DNA of 63,196 bases, taken from IMG/VR virus record IMGVR_UViG_3300046171_000106, positions 1-63,196 of that record. One strand, written 5' to 3'. The notes below the pieces were generated by a model. It did no database searches. It was not told the origin of the DNA and worked only from the letters and a program-made list of their open reading frames with translations. Position 1 is the stretch's first letter; every line of letters begins with the position of its first letter. This document shows, piece by piece, positions 52,511-60,034 of the stretch. Both the position numbers and the translations under genes were made by a program. The stretch comes from a virus.

Positions 52511-53943
52511 TATGTTCCTCTTGGTGTATTACCCTGTGCATTTCTTGGTGAACCATCTGGGTTGTGAGTTGCACCATATTTTTTATTCCACTCATTTATT
52601 TGACCTCGAGACCTAACTCTAGACATAGAAGAAGTGGTATTTAATTTAGGTCTTGGTTTAACTGGTTCTGCAGCCTCTGTTGCAGCTTTTTCTGCAGCTT
52701 TAGATGCTTGTTCTCCAAGTCTATTACCTCTACCCAATTCAAAGTTTTCTAACTCAGACATAGTATCTTGACTTTTACCTCTAGCTACAGCTGCTACTCT
52801 ACCGACATATCTAAGTCTATCGATGTTCAATATTTCTTTAAAAGTAAGAGTTAAATTAATACCATTTGGGTAATGTTGTACTTTTAGATTCTTTTTATCA
52901 ATATCACCTACATTGACCTTTCCTTCGTCTATATCTTCTCTAGTTCTTGCATCTGCACCAGCAGACTCAATAAATGACATATCTTTACCACCAGAATAAT
53001 CGACATCTACAGTACTTAAGAAACAATTCTGTGGATGTTCTATGTGACCTAATATAGGGCCTTTGAAGTTAATCTCCCATTCTGCTGGTAATATTGATAT
53101 TCTAGGGTTTTTATTAGATGACATTGGTAGTGACATTAATTTAAACCAGTAAATAACATCTGTTATTTCCTCTGCATCAGCTTCATTATATGGATTTAAT
53201 GAGAATGAATAAGTATGTTCTCTCATTCCGACCCCAGAATAGTTTAAAAACTTAGGATTTGCAACTGCAACACCTTCTTGTTGTGCAGTTGCATTGAGCA
53301 TACTTTCTTTCATACCTCTAAAACCTTCCCTTACTGGGTCAAGTCCCCCAATAAGGCCTCCCCCAGAAGACATTATTTCATTTAATACTGACTCTCCTAA
53401 TCCGATATCTTTGGTCTCGTAATCTACACTTATGGTGTCTTTTACATTGTTAGGAAAGTATAACATAATAGTACATTCTTTCTGGGCTGCAGTCCACTTT
53501 TTCCCACCAAAACCACCTTCTGGTGCATCCATGTTTATACCATGTGCATTCTCATCTACATCATATGCATTACCTGCCATGTGTTCTTGGTCAAAGTTTC
53601 TTGGTATTGTTCTGAAACTAATCCAATTGTCAATAAATCTATCATTAGAGGTTGGAAATCTTAACAATAATCTATTAGATGGTGTCACTCTTGAACCATC
53701 TTCATTAACTCTTTCATCTGGATTCTTAATCTTTTTTCTTCTAGCTTCAGATGCAATTGCAGCTTCTTGAGTAACCTTTGATGGTATATTAGATATATTG
53801 ATACCTGTTTTCATTGCAATAAGGTCATCTAATGCACCTGCTATCTTAGAATTAAATAGTGCTTGTTTTCCACCCAATGCAGAATTCAAGTCTTCCTTTA
53901 TTGACCCTAATATAGACTCTTTAAGATTCTTAAAAAATTTCAT
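52510..53943 (-). CDS. gp48: Baseplate tail-tube cap gp48
   Basis: About 477 residues from ATG 53943 (MKFFKNLKESILGSIKEDLN); the longer frame to 54018 would read through the late promoter and into the gp4 start, so I reject it. SNRLLLRFPTSNDRFIDNWI, GKKWTAAQKECTIMLYFPNN, REHTYSFSLNPYNEADAEEI and LPAEWEINFKGPILGHIEHP with CFLSTVDVDYSGGKDMSF are the conserved gp48 body. It starts tube assembly on the hub with gp54. Confidence 0.92.
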   Translation of the reverse strand: MKFFKNLKESILGSIKEDLNSALGGKQALFNSKIAGALDDLIAMKTGINISNIPSKVTQEAAIASEARRKKIKNPDERVNEDGSRVTPSNRLLLRFPTSNDRFIDNWISFRTIPRNFDQEHMAGNAYDVDENAHGINMDAPEGGFGGKKWTAAQKECTIMLYFPNNVKDTISVDYETKDIGLGESVLNEIMSSGGGLIGGLDPVREGFRGMKESMLNATAQQEGVAVANPKFLNYSGVGMREHTYSFSLNPYNEADAEEITDVIYWFKLMSLPMSSNKNPRISILPAEWEINFKGPILGHIEHPQNCFLSTVDVDYSGGKDMSFIESAGADARTREDIDEGKVNVGDIDKKNLKVQHYPNGINLTLTFKEILNIDRLRYVGRVAAVARGKSQDTMSELENFELGRGNRLGEQASKAAEKAATEAAEPVKPRPKLNTTSSMSRVRSRGQINEWNKKYGATHNPDGSPRNAQGNTPRGT

Positions 53944-53950
53944 ATAAATA
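53943..53950 (+). promoter_or_regulatory. T4-type late promoter of gp4
   Basis: Perfect TATAAATA on the plus strand, 35 bases before the gp4 ATG. Its first base is the first base of the gp48 start codon on the other strand. Confidence 0.7.
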
Positions 53951-53978
53951 CTCTCTATAGATTTAGTTATGTATAAGG

Positions 53979-53986
53979 TATTTATA
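53979..53986 (-). promoter_or_regulatory. T4-type late promoter of gp48
   Basis: Perfect TATAAATA on the minus strand, 35 bases before the gp48 ATG. Its first base is the A of the gp4 ATG on the other strand, mirroring the plus-strand promoter. Confidence 0.7.
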
Positions 53987-54420
53987 TGAGTTACAAGGGA
54001 AGATTCAAACCAAAACAATATAAAAAGTATAAAGGTGACCCCACAAAAGTCATATATCGTTCTATGTGGGAATTGAGGTTTATGAAGTATTGTGATAAGA
54101 ATGATTCTATTCTAGAATGGAGTAGTGAAGAGATTGTGATACCTTATCGTTCTATTGACAATAAAGTCCATCGATATTACCCAGACTTCTGGATTAAATA
54201 CAAACAATATGATGGTAAGATGATTCAAGAGATAATAGAGGTCAAACCTAAGTCACAATGTAAACGACCTAGTAAGAAAGGTAAACACTATGGTAAGTAT
54301 CTTCGTGAGGCAAGAACTTATGCAATCAATGAATGTAAATGGGATGCAGCTAGAGAGTATTGTCTGGATAGAGGATATAAATTTAGAATATTAACAGAAG
54401 ACCACTTAGTACCGAAATGA
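53986..54420 (+). CDS. gp4: Head completion protein gp4
   Basis: 144 residues (T4 150). YKGRFKPKQYKKYKGDPTKV, IYRSMWELRFMKYCDKND, ILEWSSEEIVIPYRS and HRYYPDFWIKYK, then EIIEVKPKSQ are diagnostic. The E...D...ExK arrangement is that of a TnsA/endonuclease-like fold. gp4 (gp50/65) finishes packaged heads before tail joining. First gene of the plus-strand block; ATAAGG precedes the ATG. Confidence 0.95.
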   Translation: MSYKGRFKPKQYKKYKGDPTKVIYRSMWELRFMKYCDKNDSILEWSSEEIVIPYRSIDNKVHRYYPDFWIKYKQYDGKMIQEIIEVKPKSQCKRPSKKGKHYGKYLREARTYAINECKWDAAREYCLDRGYKFRILTEDHLVPK

Positions 54421-54566
54421 TTATATTAAAACTATTATTGGGATTGGGTACTAAGGAAGACTTTGACCCTACACCTATGAACATCTTTATTACTGGATTG
54501 ATTCTTGGTGCAAGTTTTCTTGGAACTGTATCCTTATTGATATATGTAGTATTGTCTATTATATAA
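54417..54566 (+). CDS. 49-aa membrane protein overlapping gp4
   Basis: ATG overlaps the gp4 stop (ATGA), a classic coupling arrangement. MIILKLLLGLGTKEDFDPTP precedes the hydrophobic helix NIFITGLILGASFLGTVSLL and IYVVLSIII. One or two membrane passes. It ends three bases before a terminator stem, so gp4 and this gene form a complete operon. Function unknown. Confidence 0.65.
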   Translation: MIILKLLLGLGTKEDFDPTPMNIFITGLILGASFLGTVSLLIYVVLSII

Positions 54567-54568
54567 TA

Positions 54569-54607
54569 AAAAACCCAGAGGGTTCTTATGTTTCATTCTG
54601 GGTTTTT
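54569..54607 (+). terminator. Intrinsic terminator of the gp4 operon
   Basis: Ten-pair stem AAAAACCCAG (54569-54578) with CTGGGTTTTT (54598-54607), loop 19 bases. The run of T closes the stem in both directions, so it can act on either strand. Confidence 0.75.
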
Positions 54608-54610
54608 AAA

Positions 54611-54690
54611 ACCCACCTCTGGGGAAGGTTGCGAACCTTCAATATCTACCCAAGGTGGGGTCGTGTCTCTTTCGACATCTAGAGACTAAC
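54611..54690. ncRNA. Structured, G+C-rich intergenic element
   Basis: Nested pairing: CCCACCT (54612-54618) with AGGTGGG (54653-54659); TGGG (54620-54623) with CCCA (54649-54652); GAAGGTT (54624-54630) with AACCTTC (54634-54640). An eight-base bulge lies at 54641-54648. GTCTCT/AGAGAC (about 54665-54686) forms another stem. On the minus strand GAAGG-TTCGCAA-CCTTC looks like a tRNA T-arm, but I cannot build the rest of a cloverleaf. Could be a structured RNA, a tRNA relic or a convergent terminator block. Confidence 0.5.
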
Positions 54691-54743
54691 TCGCCGTTAC
54701 TTTATTCTATGTCATTTTTCCTCATACCTCACTTATTAAAATA

Positions 54744-55070
54744 TTATCCCCAAATTCTTTCTACTACATCGAAGTCAAAATCTTGTATTAAACTGTAGTC
54801 ACTTCTTTCACCACATGCAAGTTGAATTAACTCATCAACAGCTCTTTTTGCATCTTTCATATCATCACCCCACAATTTAGGGCCTTTGATTTGAGATTGT
54901 GCAAACATTGGATTGAACTCATTGTGTATATCGTAGTAAGTATAACCCCAACCAGCGTCTCTCTTTCTATGTAAGATAAACCCTTTGTAGATGAACTCTA
55001 CAGTGCTATCAGTCTTAACAACCTTGTTAAAATTCTTTTCGATTTCTTGGTAGTTTTCGTGGTGTCTCAT
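54744..55070 (-). CDS. Unknown 108-aa protein with host-type promoter
   Basis: 108 residues: RHHENYQEIEKNFNKVVKTD, VEFIYKGFILHRKRDAGWGY, YDIHNEFNPMFAQSQ, then MKDAKRAVDELIQLACG. No family recognised; a small alpha-beta fold is likely. AAGGAG precedes the ATG and a near-consensus sigma70 promoter lies 30-60 bases upstream. Unlike its late-expressed neighbours it is probably made early, and it is the only minus-strand gene inside the plus-strand block. Confidence 0.75.
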   Translation of the reverse strand: MRHHENYQEIEKNFNKVVKTDSTVEFIYKGFILHRKRDAGWGYTYYDIHNEFNPMFAQSQIKGPKLWGDDMKDAKRAVDELIQLACGERSDYSLIQDFDFDVVERIWG

Positions 55071-55101
55071 TTTCTCCTTTGTTAACTCACTCTATACATA
55101 T

Positions 55102-55131
55102 ATTATACAAAAAAATGTACCTACTTGTCAA
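55102..55131 (-). promoter_or_regulatory. Sigma70 promoter of the 108-aa gene
   Basis: Perfect TTGACA (55131-55126), 18-base spacer and perfect TATAAT (55107-55102) on the minus strand; the ATG follows 31 bases after the -10 box. Confidence 0.8.
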
Positions 55132-55136
55132 TGTGG

Positions 55137-55144
55137 TATAAATA
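55137..55144 (+). promoter_or_regulatory. T4-type late promoter, leaderless spacing
   Basis: Perfect TATAAATA, then CATAT, then ATG 55150. Only five bases separate it from the opposing -35 box. Confidence 0.7.
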
Positions 55145-55149
55145 CATAT

Positions 55150-55734
55150 ATGGCAGGTAAACTATTTGACAGATTAGAAAGAGAAGCGTTTCGTGGTGGT
55201 ATCCAAGCAAGGACTAAAGAGTCTATGAGATGGTTCAAACAAAGAGTATCCACAATTAAAGGTGTAAGTAGACAAGAACTACTGAGGGATGCAACTCAAC
55301 GAAAAAGACAAATCTTTGGTGATATGTACATGTATATGTACGACCCAAAACACAAAAAAACCTTACCTTATTATGATAGGTTTCCCTTGTGTATACCAGT
55401 AGAACCTGCTAAAGGTGGATTTTATGGATTGAATCTGCATTATTTACCTCACTCATTACGAGCTCAGTTTTTAGATGCATTATATGATACAACAAATAAT
55501 GATAAATATGATGAGACAACAAGATTTAGATTGACATATGATTTACTTAAACAAATAAGAGGTAAACCATTTTATAAAGCATGTTACAAACATTATCTAT
55601 CTTCACATGTAAGAAGTACATTTGCAAAGGTAGATAGTGCAGATTGGGAAATTGCAATATTTTTACCAACAGAGTCATTCAAGAAATCAAGTATGGATGC
55701 AGTTTGGAAAGAAAGTAGGAAAAAAATGGCATGA
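55150..55734 (+). CDS. Conserved T4-like assembly protein, unknown role
   Basis: 194 residues. Basic N-terminus (LEREAFRGGIQARTKESMRW), then FGDMYMYMYDPKHKKTLPYY, FPLCIPVEPAKGGFYGLNLH, YLPHSLRAQFLDALYD and GKPFYKACYKHYLSSHVRS. I recognise this as widespread in marine T4-like phages beside tail-hub genes but cannot tie it to a T4 gene. Its stop overlaps the next start. Promoter spacing predicts a leaderless mRNA. Confidence 0.8.
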   Translation: MAGKLFDRLEREAFRGGIQARTKESMRWFKQRVSTIKGVSRQELLRDATQRKRQIFGDMYMYMYDPKHKKTLPYYDRFPLCIPVEPAKGGFYGLNLHYLPHSLRAQFLDALYDTTNNDKYDETTRFRLTYDLLKQIRGKPFYKACYKHYLSSHVRSTFAKVDSADWEIAIFLPTESFKKSSMDAVWKESRKKMA

Positions 55735-56342
55735 AATTAGAAAGATTTAAGGCACAAATAGATAATTTACAACGAGGTAATAGATACAATGTTGCAATGT
55801 TTGGTACTGGTGCAAAGAATGGTGGTCTTAGTATCAGAGGTATTAAATGTGAATCTGCAACATTGCCTGGCAAAGGTTTCTTTACAGTAGAAGAATCAGA
55901 ATATGGCCCTAAGAGAGCAATACCACATAAACCACAATATGATGCATTTGATTGTTCATTCTTACTAGATAATAGTTTTGAAGATAGAGAATTAATTGAA
56001 TTGTGGATGTCTACTATAAATGGAAATGCAGAAGGTAATTTCCATAGTAGATTTCATGATGATTACACTGGTATTATCATGGTTGAGGCATTAGACAAAC
56101 AAGATAATGTTAACTATAGGTGTGTCATGACCGATGCATTTCCTGTACAACTAGGTGTAGTTAATCTTGGAAATGAAAATGGAGATATAACAAAATTTAA
56201 TGCACAGTTTCGATATAGATACTGGCATGGAGAGTTTACTAATTCTAAACCATCTAACCTGTTTATGGGTTTCATGGATAAACATTTAAGTAAATTCTCA
56301 AATAAAATTAAAGGTAAAATTGAAGACAAAATCTTCGGATAA
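55731..56342 (+). CDS. gp54: Baseplate tail-tube initiator gp54-like
   Basis: 203 residues. NRYNVAMFGTGAKNGGLSIR, CESATLPGKGFFTVEESEYG, then DAFDCSFLLDNSFEDRELIE, VMTDAFPVQLGVVNLG and FNAQFRYRYWHGEF give the tail-tube fold in the gp54 version. It initiates tube polymerisation on gp48. It overlaps the preceding gene by four bases (ATGA). Confidence 0.8.
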   Translation: MKLERFKAQIDNLQRGNRYNVAMFGTGAKNGGLSIRGIKCESATLPGKGFFTVEESEYGPKRAIPHKPQYDAFDCSFLLDNSFEDRELIELWMSTINGNAEGNFHSRFHDDYTGIIMVEALDKQDNVNYRCVMTDAFPVQLGVVNLGNENGDITKFNAQFRYRYWHGEFTNSKPSNLFMGFMDKHLSKFSNKIKGKIEDKIFG

Positions 56343-56359
56343 TCAATAGGAGTATATTA

Positions 56360-57086
56360 TGGCATTACCTAAATTAAATACTGTAGAGTATTTTTGTAAA
56401 CTACCTGTATCTGGTATTGAAGCAAAGTACCGACCTTTAATGTCAAGGAACAAAAAATATTGTTACAGACATTAGAAGATGGAACACCGAAAGCAATATC
56501 AAATGGTATGATGATGTTAATAAGGTCATGTTCAGAACTACAAGATGATAATTGGACAGTTGAGAAATTATCTAATACAGATTTAGAATGGTTGTTTATA
56601 CAAATCAGAATGAAATCTGTAGGTGAATCAACTAAAGTATTATTACCATGTGTTAATCAACAAAATGGATGTGAAGAGAAAACACCAGTCGAAATTGAAT
56701 TCGATAGGATGAAAATAATTGGTGAAATGAATGAACCTAAAGTGCAGATTACTGACACTGTAGGTGTAGTTTTAAGAATACCAAGTTATCTAGACATCCA
56801 AGATTTATATGAAAGTGGTGAAGATATCGATACAGATAACATCTTTAAAGTGTTGAATAAATGCATTGTACAAATATTTGATGCAGATGAAGTTCAAAAT
56901 AGAAGTGACTTTACTGAAAAAGAATTAGATGATTTTATGAACGAATTGTCAACTGAACAATTCAATAATGTGATGGAATGGTTTAATGAACTACCAAAAC
57001 TGGTAAAGAATGTGGAGTTTGAATGTAGTAAATGTAGTACTCATAATGAGGTAAAACTAGAAGGAATTCAGAATTTTTTCGTCTAG
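56360..57086 (+). CDS. gp26: Baseplate hub assembly protein gp26 (frameshifted near the start)
   Basis: ATG 56360 (MALPKLNTVEYFCKLPVSG, then YRPL) with AGGAGT upstream. One A is missing at 56439-56440; restoring it gives RPLNVKEQKILLQTLEDGT and continues in the long frame to TAG 57084-57086, about 242 aa. Cysteine pairs LPCVNQQNGCEE and FECSKC form a probable zinc ribbon. T4-like gp26 acts in hub assembly. The frame ends on the slippery heptamer T TTT TTC, after which a conserved 62-codon frame follows without a start codon. Confidence 0.88.
57074..57080 (+). promoter_or_regulatory. Candidate -1 ribosomal frameshift site at the gp26 end
   Basis: T TTT TTC in exact X XXY YYZ phase with gp26, two codons before its TAG. 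A -1 slip enters the open frame 57080-57268. A lost T in sequencing would look the same. Confidence 0.5.
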
Positions 57087-57268
57087 CCCTTTCTCATGAA
57101 ACACTTGCAAATTACATTCAGACAAACTTTGGTTTAATTCAACACCACAATTGGTCATTGACCGAACTGGATGATATGCATCCTTGGGAAAGGGAGATAT
57201 ATGTCTCTCTACTAGTGTCTCATCTTGAAGATGAAGAATTGAAGATGAAACAACAACAGAACAGATAA
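57080..57268 (+). CDS. gp51-like extension, no start codon of its own
   Basis: 62 codons: RLALSHETLANYIQTNFGLI, QHHNWSLTELDDMHPWEREI, YVSLLVSHLEDEELKMKQQQ. This looks like the short hub-assembly chaperone segment placed after gp26 in T4-like phages. The first ATG in frame is about 90 bases in, past the conserved part, so expression by -1 frameshift from gp26 (or a sequencing error in T6) is required. This layout parallels lambda G-GT and P2 E-E' tail chaperones. Confidence 0.65.
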   Translation, partial: RLALSHETLANYIQTNFGLIQHHNWSLTELDDMHPWEREIYVSLLVSHLEDEELKMKQQQNR

Positions 57269-57289
57269 CAGATAGAATAGGAGAGTATA

Positions 57290-57673
57290 ATGTCTGAGAA
57301 TAGAGAAAGATTCAGTGGTGACATGAGTCGTAATGAAGTTGAAATAGACTTAAGTAAGTTTATGGAAATGGTTACCGAAAACAATGACCTCAAACAACAA
57401 ATATTTGAGTTAACACATGATGATAAGACTAATCCATGGCAAAAATGGATATTCGCTGCAAGAGCAGTAGATAGTTGGAGAATATGGCCTCGTGCATTCT
57501 TAAGTGTATACATATTCTTAATATACTATGTAGTAATGTGGTTCATAGGATTAGAAGCACCAACAATGGAACAATCTGGTCTTATCAGTATTCTAGTTGG
57601 AGCAGGAGCTGCTTGGTTTGGACTATATGTCAACTCAGCTGCAAAAGAACACTCCACTAACAACGACAAATAG
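57290..57673 (+). CDS. Membrane protein, possible holin
   Basis: 127 residues. A hydrophilic N-terminal half with a short coiled coil (FMEMVTENNDLKQQIFELT) is followed by two hydrophobic helices (AFLSVYIFLIYYVVMWFIGL and LISILVGAGAAWFGLYV), ending in a charged tail. I recall the WPRAF...GAGAAWFGLYV pattern from marine T4-like phages, some of them annotated as holin-like. A lysis role is inference. TAGGAGAG precedes the ATG. Confidence 0.7.
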   Translation: MSENRERFSGDMSRNEVEIDLSKFMEMVTENNDLKQQIFELTHDDKTNPWQKWIFAARAVDSWRIWPRAFLSVYIFLIYYVVMWFIGLEAPTMEQSGLISILVGAGAAWFGLYVNSAAKEHSTNNDK

Positions 57674-57680
57674 ATAAATA
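57673..57680 (+). promoter_or_regulatory. Late-like promoter, leaderless spacing
   Basis: GATAAATA (one mismatch), then GTATT, then ATG 57686. Overlaps the stop region of the membrane protein gene. Confidence 0.45.
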
Positions 57681-57685
57681 GTATT

Positions 57686-58258
57686 ATGGCAGACGATATA
57701 AGCAACGAACAAGCAAGTGTATGGTTATCTCAGATTAATTTAGGTATTAGACAACTTAATGAAAATCTAAAATCCAAAGACTCTTTGAATAGTGTTGGAA
57801 ATCTTAAGAAAGCACTCAAAGAATCTAATTTATCAGATGAAGATACACAAAAAGTTATAAGTAAACAAGGTCTTATGGAACTTGGTTATGACTCAGAAGA
57901 TGCTGATATTCGTGTTGCCGCAAATGCTGAACTCAAACGACTTAGAGAGAAGCAAGAACAACTTAATCAACTCCAAGAACAGTTTGGTGGATTGTCTGCA
58001 AAAGACTCAACTACTCAAGAACAGATAGAATTTGACATCGATAGGATGTTAGAGATACAAAAGTTTGGTAGAGAATTAACTAAATTAGACAAAACTTTTC
58101 TAGGTGGTCTTGATAGACTACAAGGTAGTTTACAGGAACAATCTCAAAAGGGTGAAATAGGTTTAAAGGGTGCAATAGGTGGACTTAAGGGTGACTTAAG
58201 GAATGACTTTGATAAAGTAACTGCATTCTTAGGGGCCAGCTGCAACTGCATTGAGTAA
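57686..58258 (+). CDS. Tape-measure / hub protein (gp29 position), N-terminal fragment
   Basis: 190 residues, helical and coiled-coil (ELKRLREKQEQLNQLQEQFG, GLDRLQGSLQEQSQKGEIG). The frame ends in ASCNCIE because GGGG at 58232-58235 has one G too many; removing it gives FLGPAATALSNLPFLG and continues into 58251-59615. Intact length is about 643 aa, near T4 gp29 (590 aa). Placed after gp26/gp51 as the tape-measure gene would be. Confidence 0.7.
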   Translation: MADDISNEQASVWLSQINLGIRQLNENLKSKDSLNSVGNLKKALKESNLSDEDTQKVISKQGLMELGYDSEDADIRVAANAELKRLREKQEQLNQLQEQFGGLSAKDSTTQEQIEFDIDRMLEIQKFGRELTKLDKTFLGGLDRLQGSLQEQSQKGEIGLKGAIGGLKGDLRNDFDKVTAFLGASCNCIE

Positions 58259-59615
58259 CTTACCATTCCTTGGTACTATTGTAAACTTTGGTACTAAACT
58301 AGTAAAACAAGGTGCATTACAACTCTTAAATATTATAAGAGGGTGGAAAGAAGGTAAGAAACAACACAAAGAAAGAGTTAAAATCGAAAATAAAAAAGTC
58401 AAACTATCCAAGAAAGAACAAGAAAGGATAAATCGTCAAAGGGCAAAAGAAGGTAAAGTTCCAGTAAAAAGGGATGGTACACCAGACAAAAGGTTTAAAG
58501 AGAAAAAGACTGATGATGATGGTAATGGATTGTTTGGTGCAGCTGCTGGTGCCATGGCATTAGGTGCTACTGCATCTGTATTTAATCCTATTACTATGAC
58601 TGCATTCGTAAGTGCATCTGCATTAGCAGCTGTTGGTCTTGGATTACTTGGTACTGGTATAGCAGCGTTTATGTCAATGGTTGGATTAGGTGCTGGAGTT
58701 TTAATTTACAAAATAATGCGTGGGTTTGCAAGAGGATTTGCAGAATTTGATGAGACTGGTGCTACCGATGCCCTTCAACGATTAGAAAAACTTGATTTAA
58801 TAAAGATTGCTGGTGGTCTAGCTGCACTTGCTGGAACATCTATGTTGAATTCAATTGCTGGATTACTTGCACTACTGCCTGGCGATGAAGCCCCATATAC
58901 AAAACTAGGTGAAGATGCAGCTGGGTTTGCTAATGCAGTCAATGGTAGTGGATTCTTAAGTATTGACACTGATGCTTTTGCAGCACAAACCTCTGCATTG
59001 TTTGGCCCTTCTGTTAAAAACTCATTTGCTGGTGTATTAGCCTTCTTTAAAGGTGATGCTACACCATTAACTGATTTAGGTGCAGATGCAGCTGGATTTG
59101 CAGAGAAAGTTAAACCATTCGAAGACATGGATGTAGATACCTTTGTTACTAACATTGAGAAAATCAAAGGTGTAATGTCGAATTTTGAACTACCAGAAAA
59201 TAAAGATGGTTTACTTAAGAGTATGTTTGGTGAAGGTGGTGTTGACCAACTAAAAGACCTTGCTGGTATTAAATTTGCAGATGCAGAACTTGGTGGTAAG
59301 TTAGAAAAACTAGGTGATGGTGTAGATATGGTATCTGCTGGTTTAGATAATTTGACTATTGATAAGGCAAAAGCTCTTGGTAGATTAGGTCATGAGATTG
59401 GTAAAAACTTTGATAACTTCAATCTAAACTTTGGTACTATACCACAAACTGCTGGTGCTGGTGCTGATATGACTGTTGCAGAAGGAGAAATGCAACCAAA
59501 TGTAAATGTGGTAAATACTGTATCAAGTCCAACTACAAATACTAATGTAAGAAGAACATACGCTGCAACTGGTGTTCCATTAATGCTTAATAGAGCTTAT
59601 CTGTCTCTACCTTAA
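58251..59615 (+). CDS. Tape-measure / hub protein (gp29 position), C-terminal fragment
   Basis: 454 residues; the ATG is internal to the restored gene. After a lysine-rich stretch (KIENKKVKLSKKEQERINRQ) comes a glycine/alanine hydrophobic region (about 90-150: GAAAGAMALGATASVF, LAAVGLGLLGTGIAAFMSMV), as in tape measures that insert into the host membrane. Two repeated DAAGFA(N/E) modules with an ALLPGD / FFKGD linker follow. The C-terminus is Asn/Thr-rich. Assignment to gp29 is by position and layout. Confidence 0.7.
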   Translation: MSNLPFLGTIVNFGTKLVKQGALQLLNIIRGWKEGKKQHKERVKIENKKVKLSKKEQERINRQRAKEGKVPVKRDGTPDKRFKEKKTDDDGNGLFGAAAGAMALGATASVFNPITMTAFVSASALAAVGLGLLGTGIAAFMSMVGLGAGVLIYKIMRGFARGFAEFDETGATDALQRLEKLDLIKIAGGLAALAGTSMLNSIAGLLALLPGDEAPYTKLGEDAAGFANAVNGSGFLSIDTDAFAAQTSALFGPSVKNSFAGVLAFFKGDATPLTDLGADAAGFAEKVKPFEDMDVDTFVTNIEKIKGVMSNFELPENKDGLLKSMFGEGGVDQLKDLAGIKFADAELGGKLEKLGDGVDMVSAGLDNLTIDKAKALGRLGHEIGKNFDNFNLNFGTIPQTAGAGADMTVAEGEMQPNVNVVNTVSSPTTNTNVRRTYAATGVPLMLNRAYLSLP

Positions 59616-59799
59616 AATCCTTTCTATCGTATTTTGATTTATCTTTATGGACATGAGATTGTCCATGTTTAGGTGTCACTTTGCGTGACTTAACCTTTGG
59701 TTTCTTCTTACCAAATATCTTTTCCCAATTGTCTTGGTATAGTGTTCCTTCTGATGGGCGTTGTTTCGAACCTTTCCCACCATGCCATTGCTTTGTCAT
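59587..59799 (-). CDS. Small basic phage protein
   Basis: 70 residues, very lysine-rich: TKQWHGGKGSKQRPSEGTLY, DNWEKIFGKKKPKVKSRKVT, HVHKDKSKYDRKDFK. I recall the KGSKxRP...NWxKIFGKK pattern from many marine phages; its function is unknown and nucleic-acid binding is plausible from charge. The 3' end overlaps the tape-measure gene on the other strand. It lies downstream of the structured leader and late promoter at 59.8-60.0 kb. Confidence 0.75.
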   Translation of the reverse strand: MTKQWHGGKGSKQRPSEGTLYQDNWEKIFGKKKPKVKSRKVTPKHGQSHVHKDKSKYDRKDFKVETDKLY

Positions 59800-59819
59800 A
59801 AGAAGTTTCCATAATATAA

Positions 59820-59993
59820 AGATGTTAGATTAGCCCCTCGTCTATTAAATAATATCCCGCTACCTAACCGATATCACACTGCCGCATTTGATATCTTACC
59901 ACGATGTATGTACCCAAACCTCAACCAGCCTACTTGGTACATTCTCTGAGTCAAGTGGTTACTCAGCCCCCCTAAGTCAATTCTATTACTGCA
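59820..59993 (-). ncRNA. Structured RNA leader or small RNA
   Basis: A 170-base region without genes and clearly richer in G+C than its flanks. Three well-separated stems: GATATCA/TGATATC (59870-59876 with 59889-59895), ATGTACC/GGTACAT (59908-59914 with 59936-59942), CTGAGT/ACTCAG (59946-59951 with 59961-59966). A run of six C (six G on the minus strand) and a TAGCCCC/GGGGGGCTGA-like pair lie at the ends. A perfect late promoter is placed at its minus-strand 5' end. Could be an sRNA or the leader of the 70-aa gene. Confidence 0.55.
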
Positions 59994-59998
59994 TAATG

Positions 59999-60006
59999 TA
60001 TTTATA
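59999..60006 (-). promoter_or_regulatory. T4-type late promoter of the structured leader
   Basis: Perfect TATAAATA on the minus strand just after the gp32 stop. The only nearby ATG (four bases on) opens a three-codon frame, so the transcript starts as untranslated RNA. Confidence 0.65.
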
Positions 60007-60034
60007 ATTCAAATAGATTAGGAATTGACAATCC

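Noticed and set aside
52510-54018. gp48 start at 54018
   Set aside because: The extra 25 codons cross the late promoter and the gp4 start on the other strand; ATG 53943 gives the usual gp48 N-terminus.
54611-54700. tRNA gene on the minus strand
   Set aside because: Only a T-arm-like hairpin is convincing. No paired acceptor of the right length, D-loop GG or seven-base anticodon loop could be placed.
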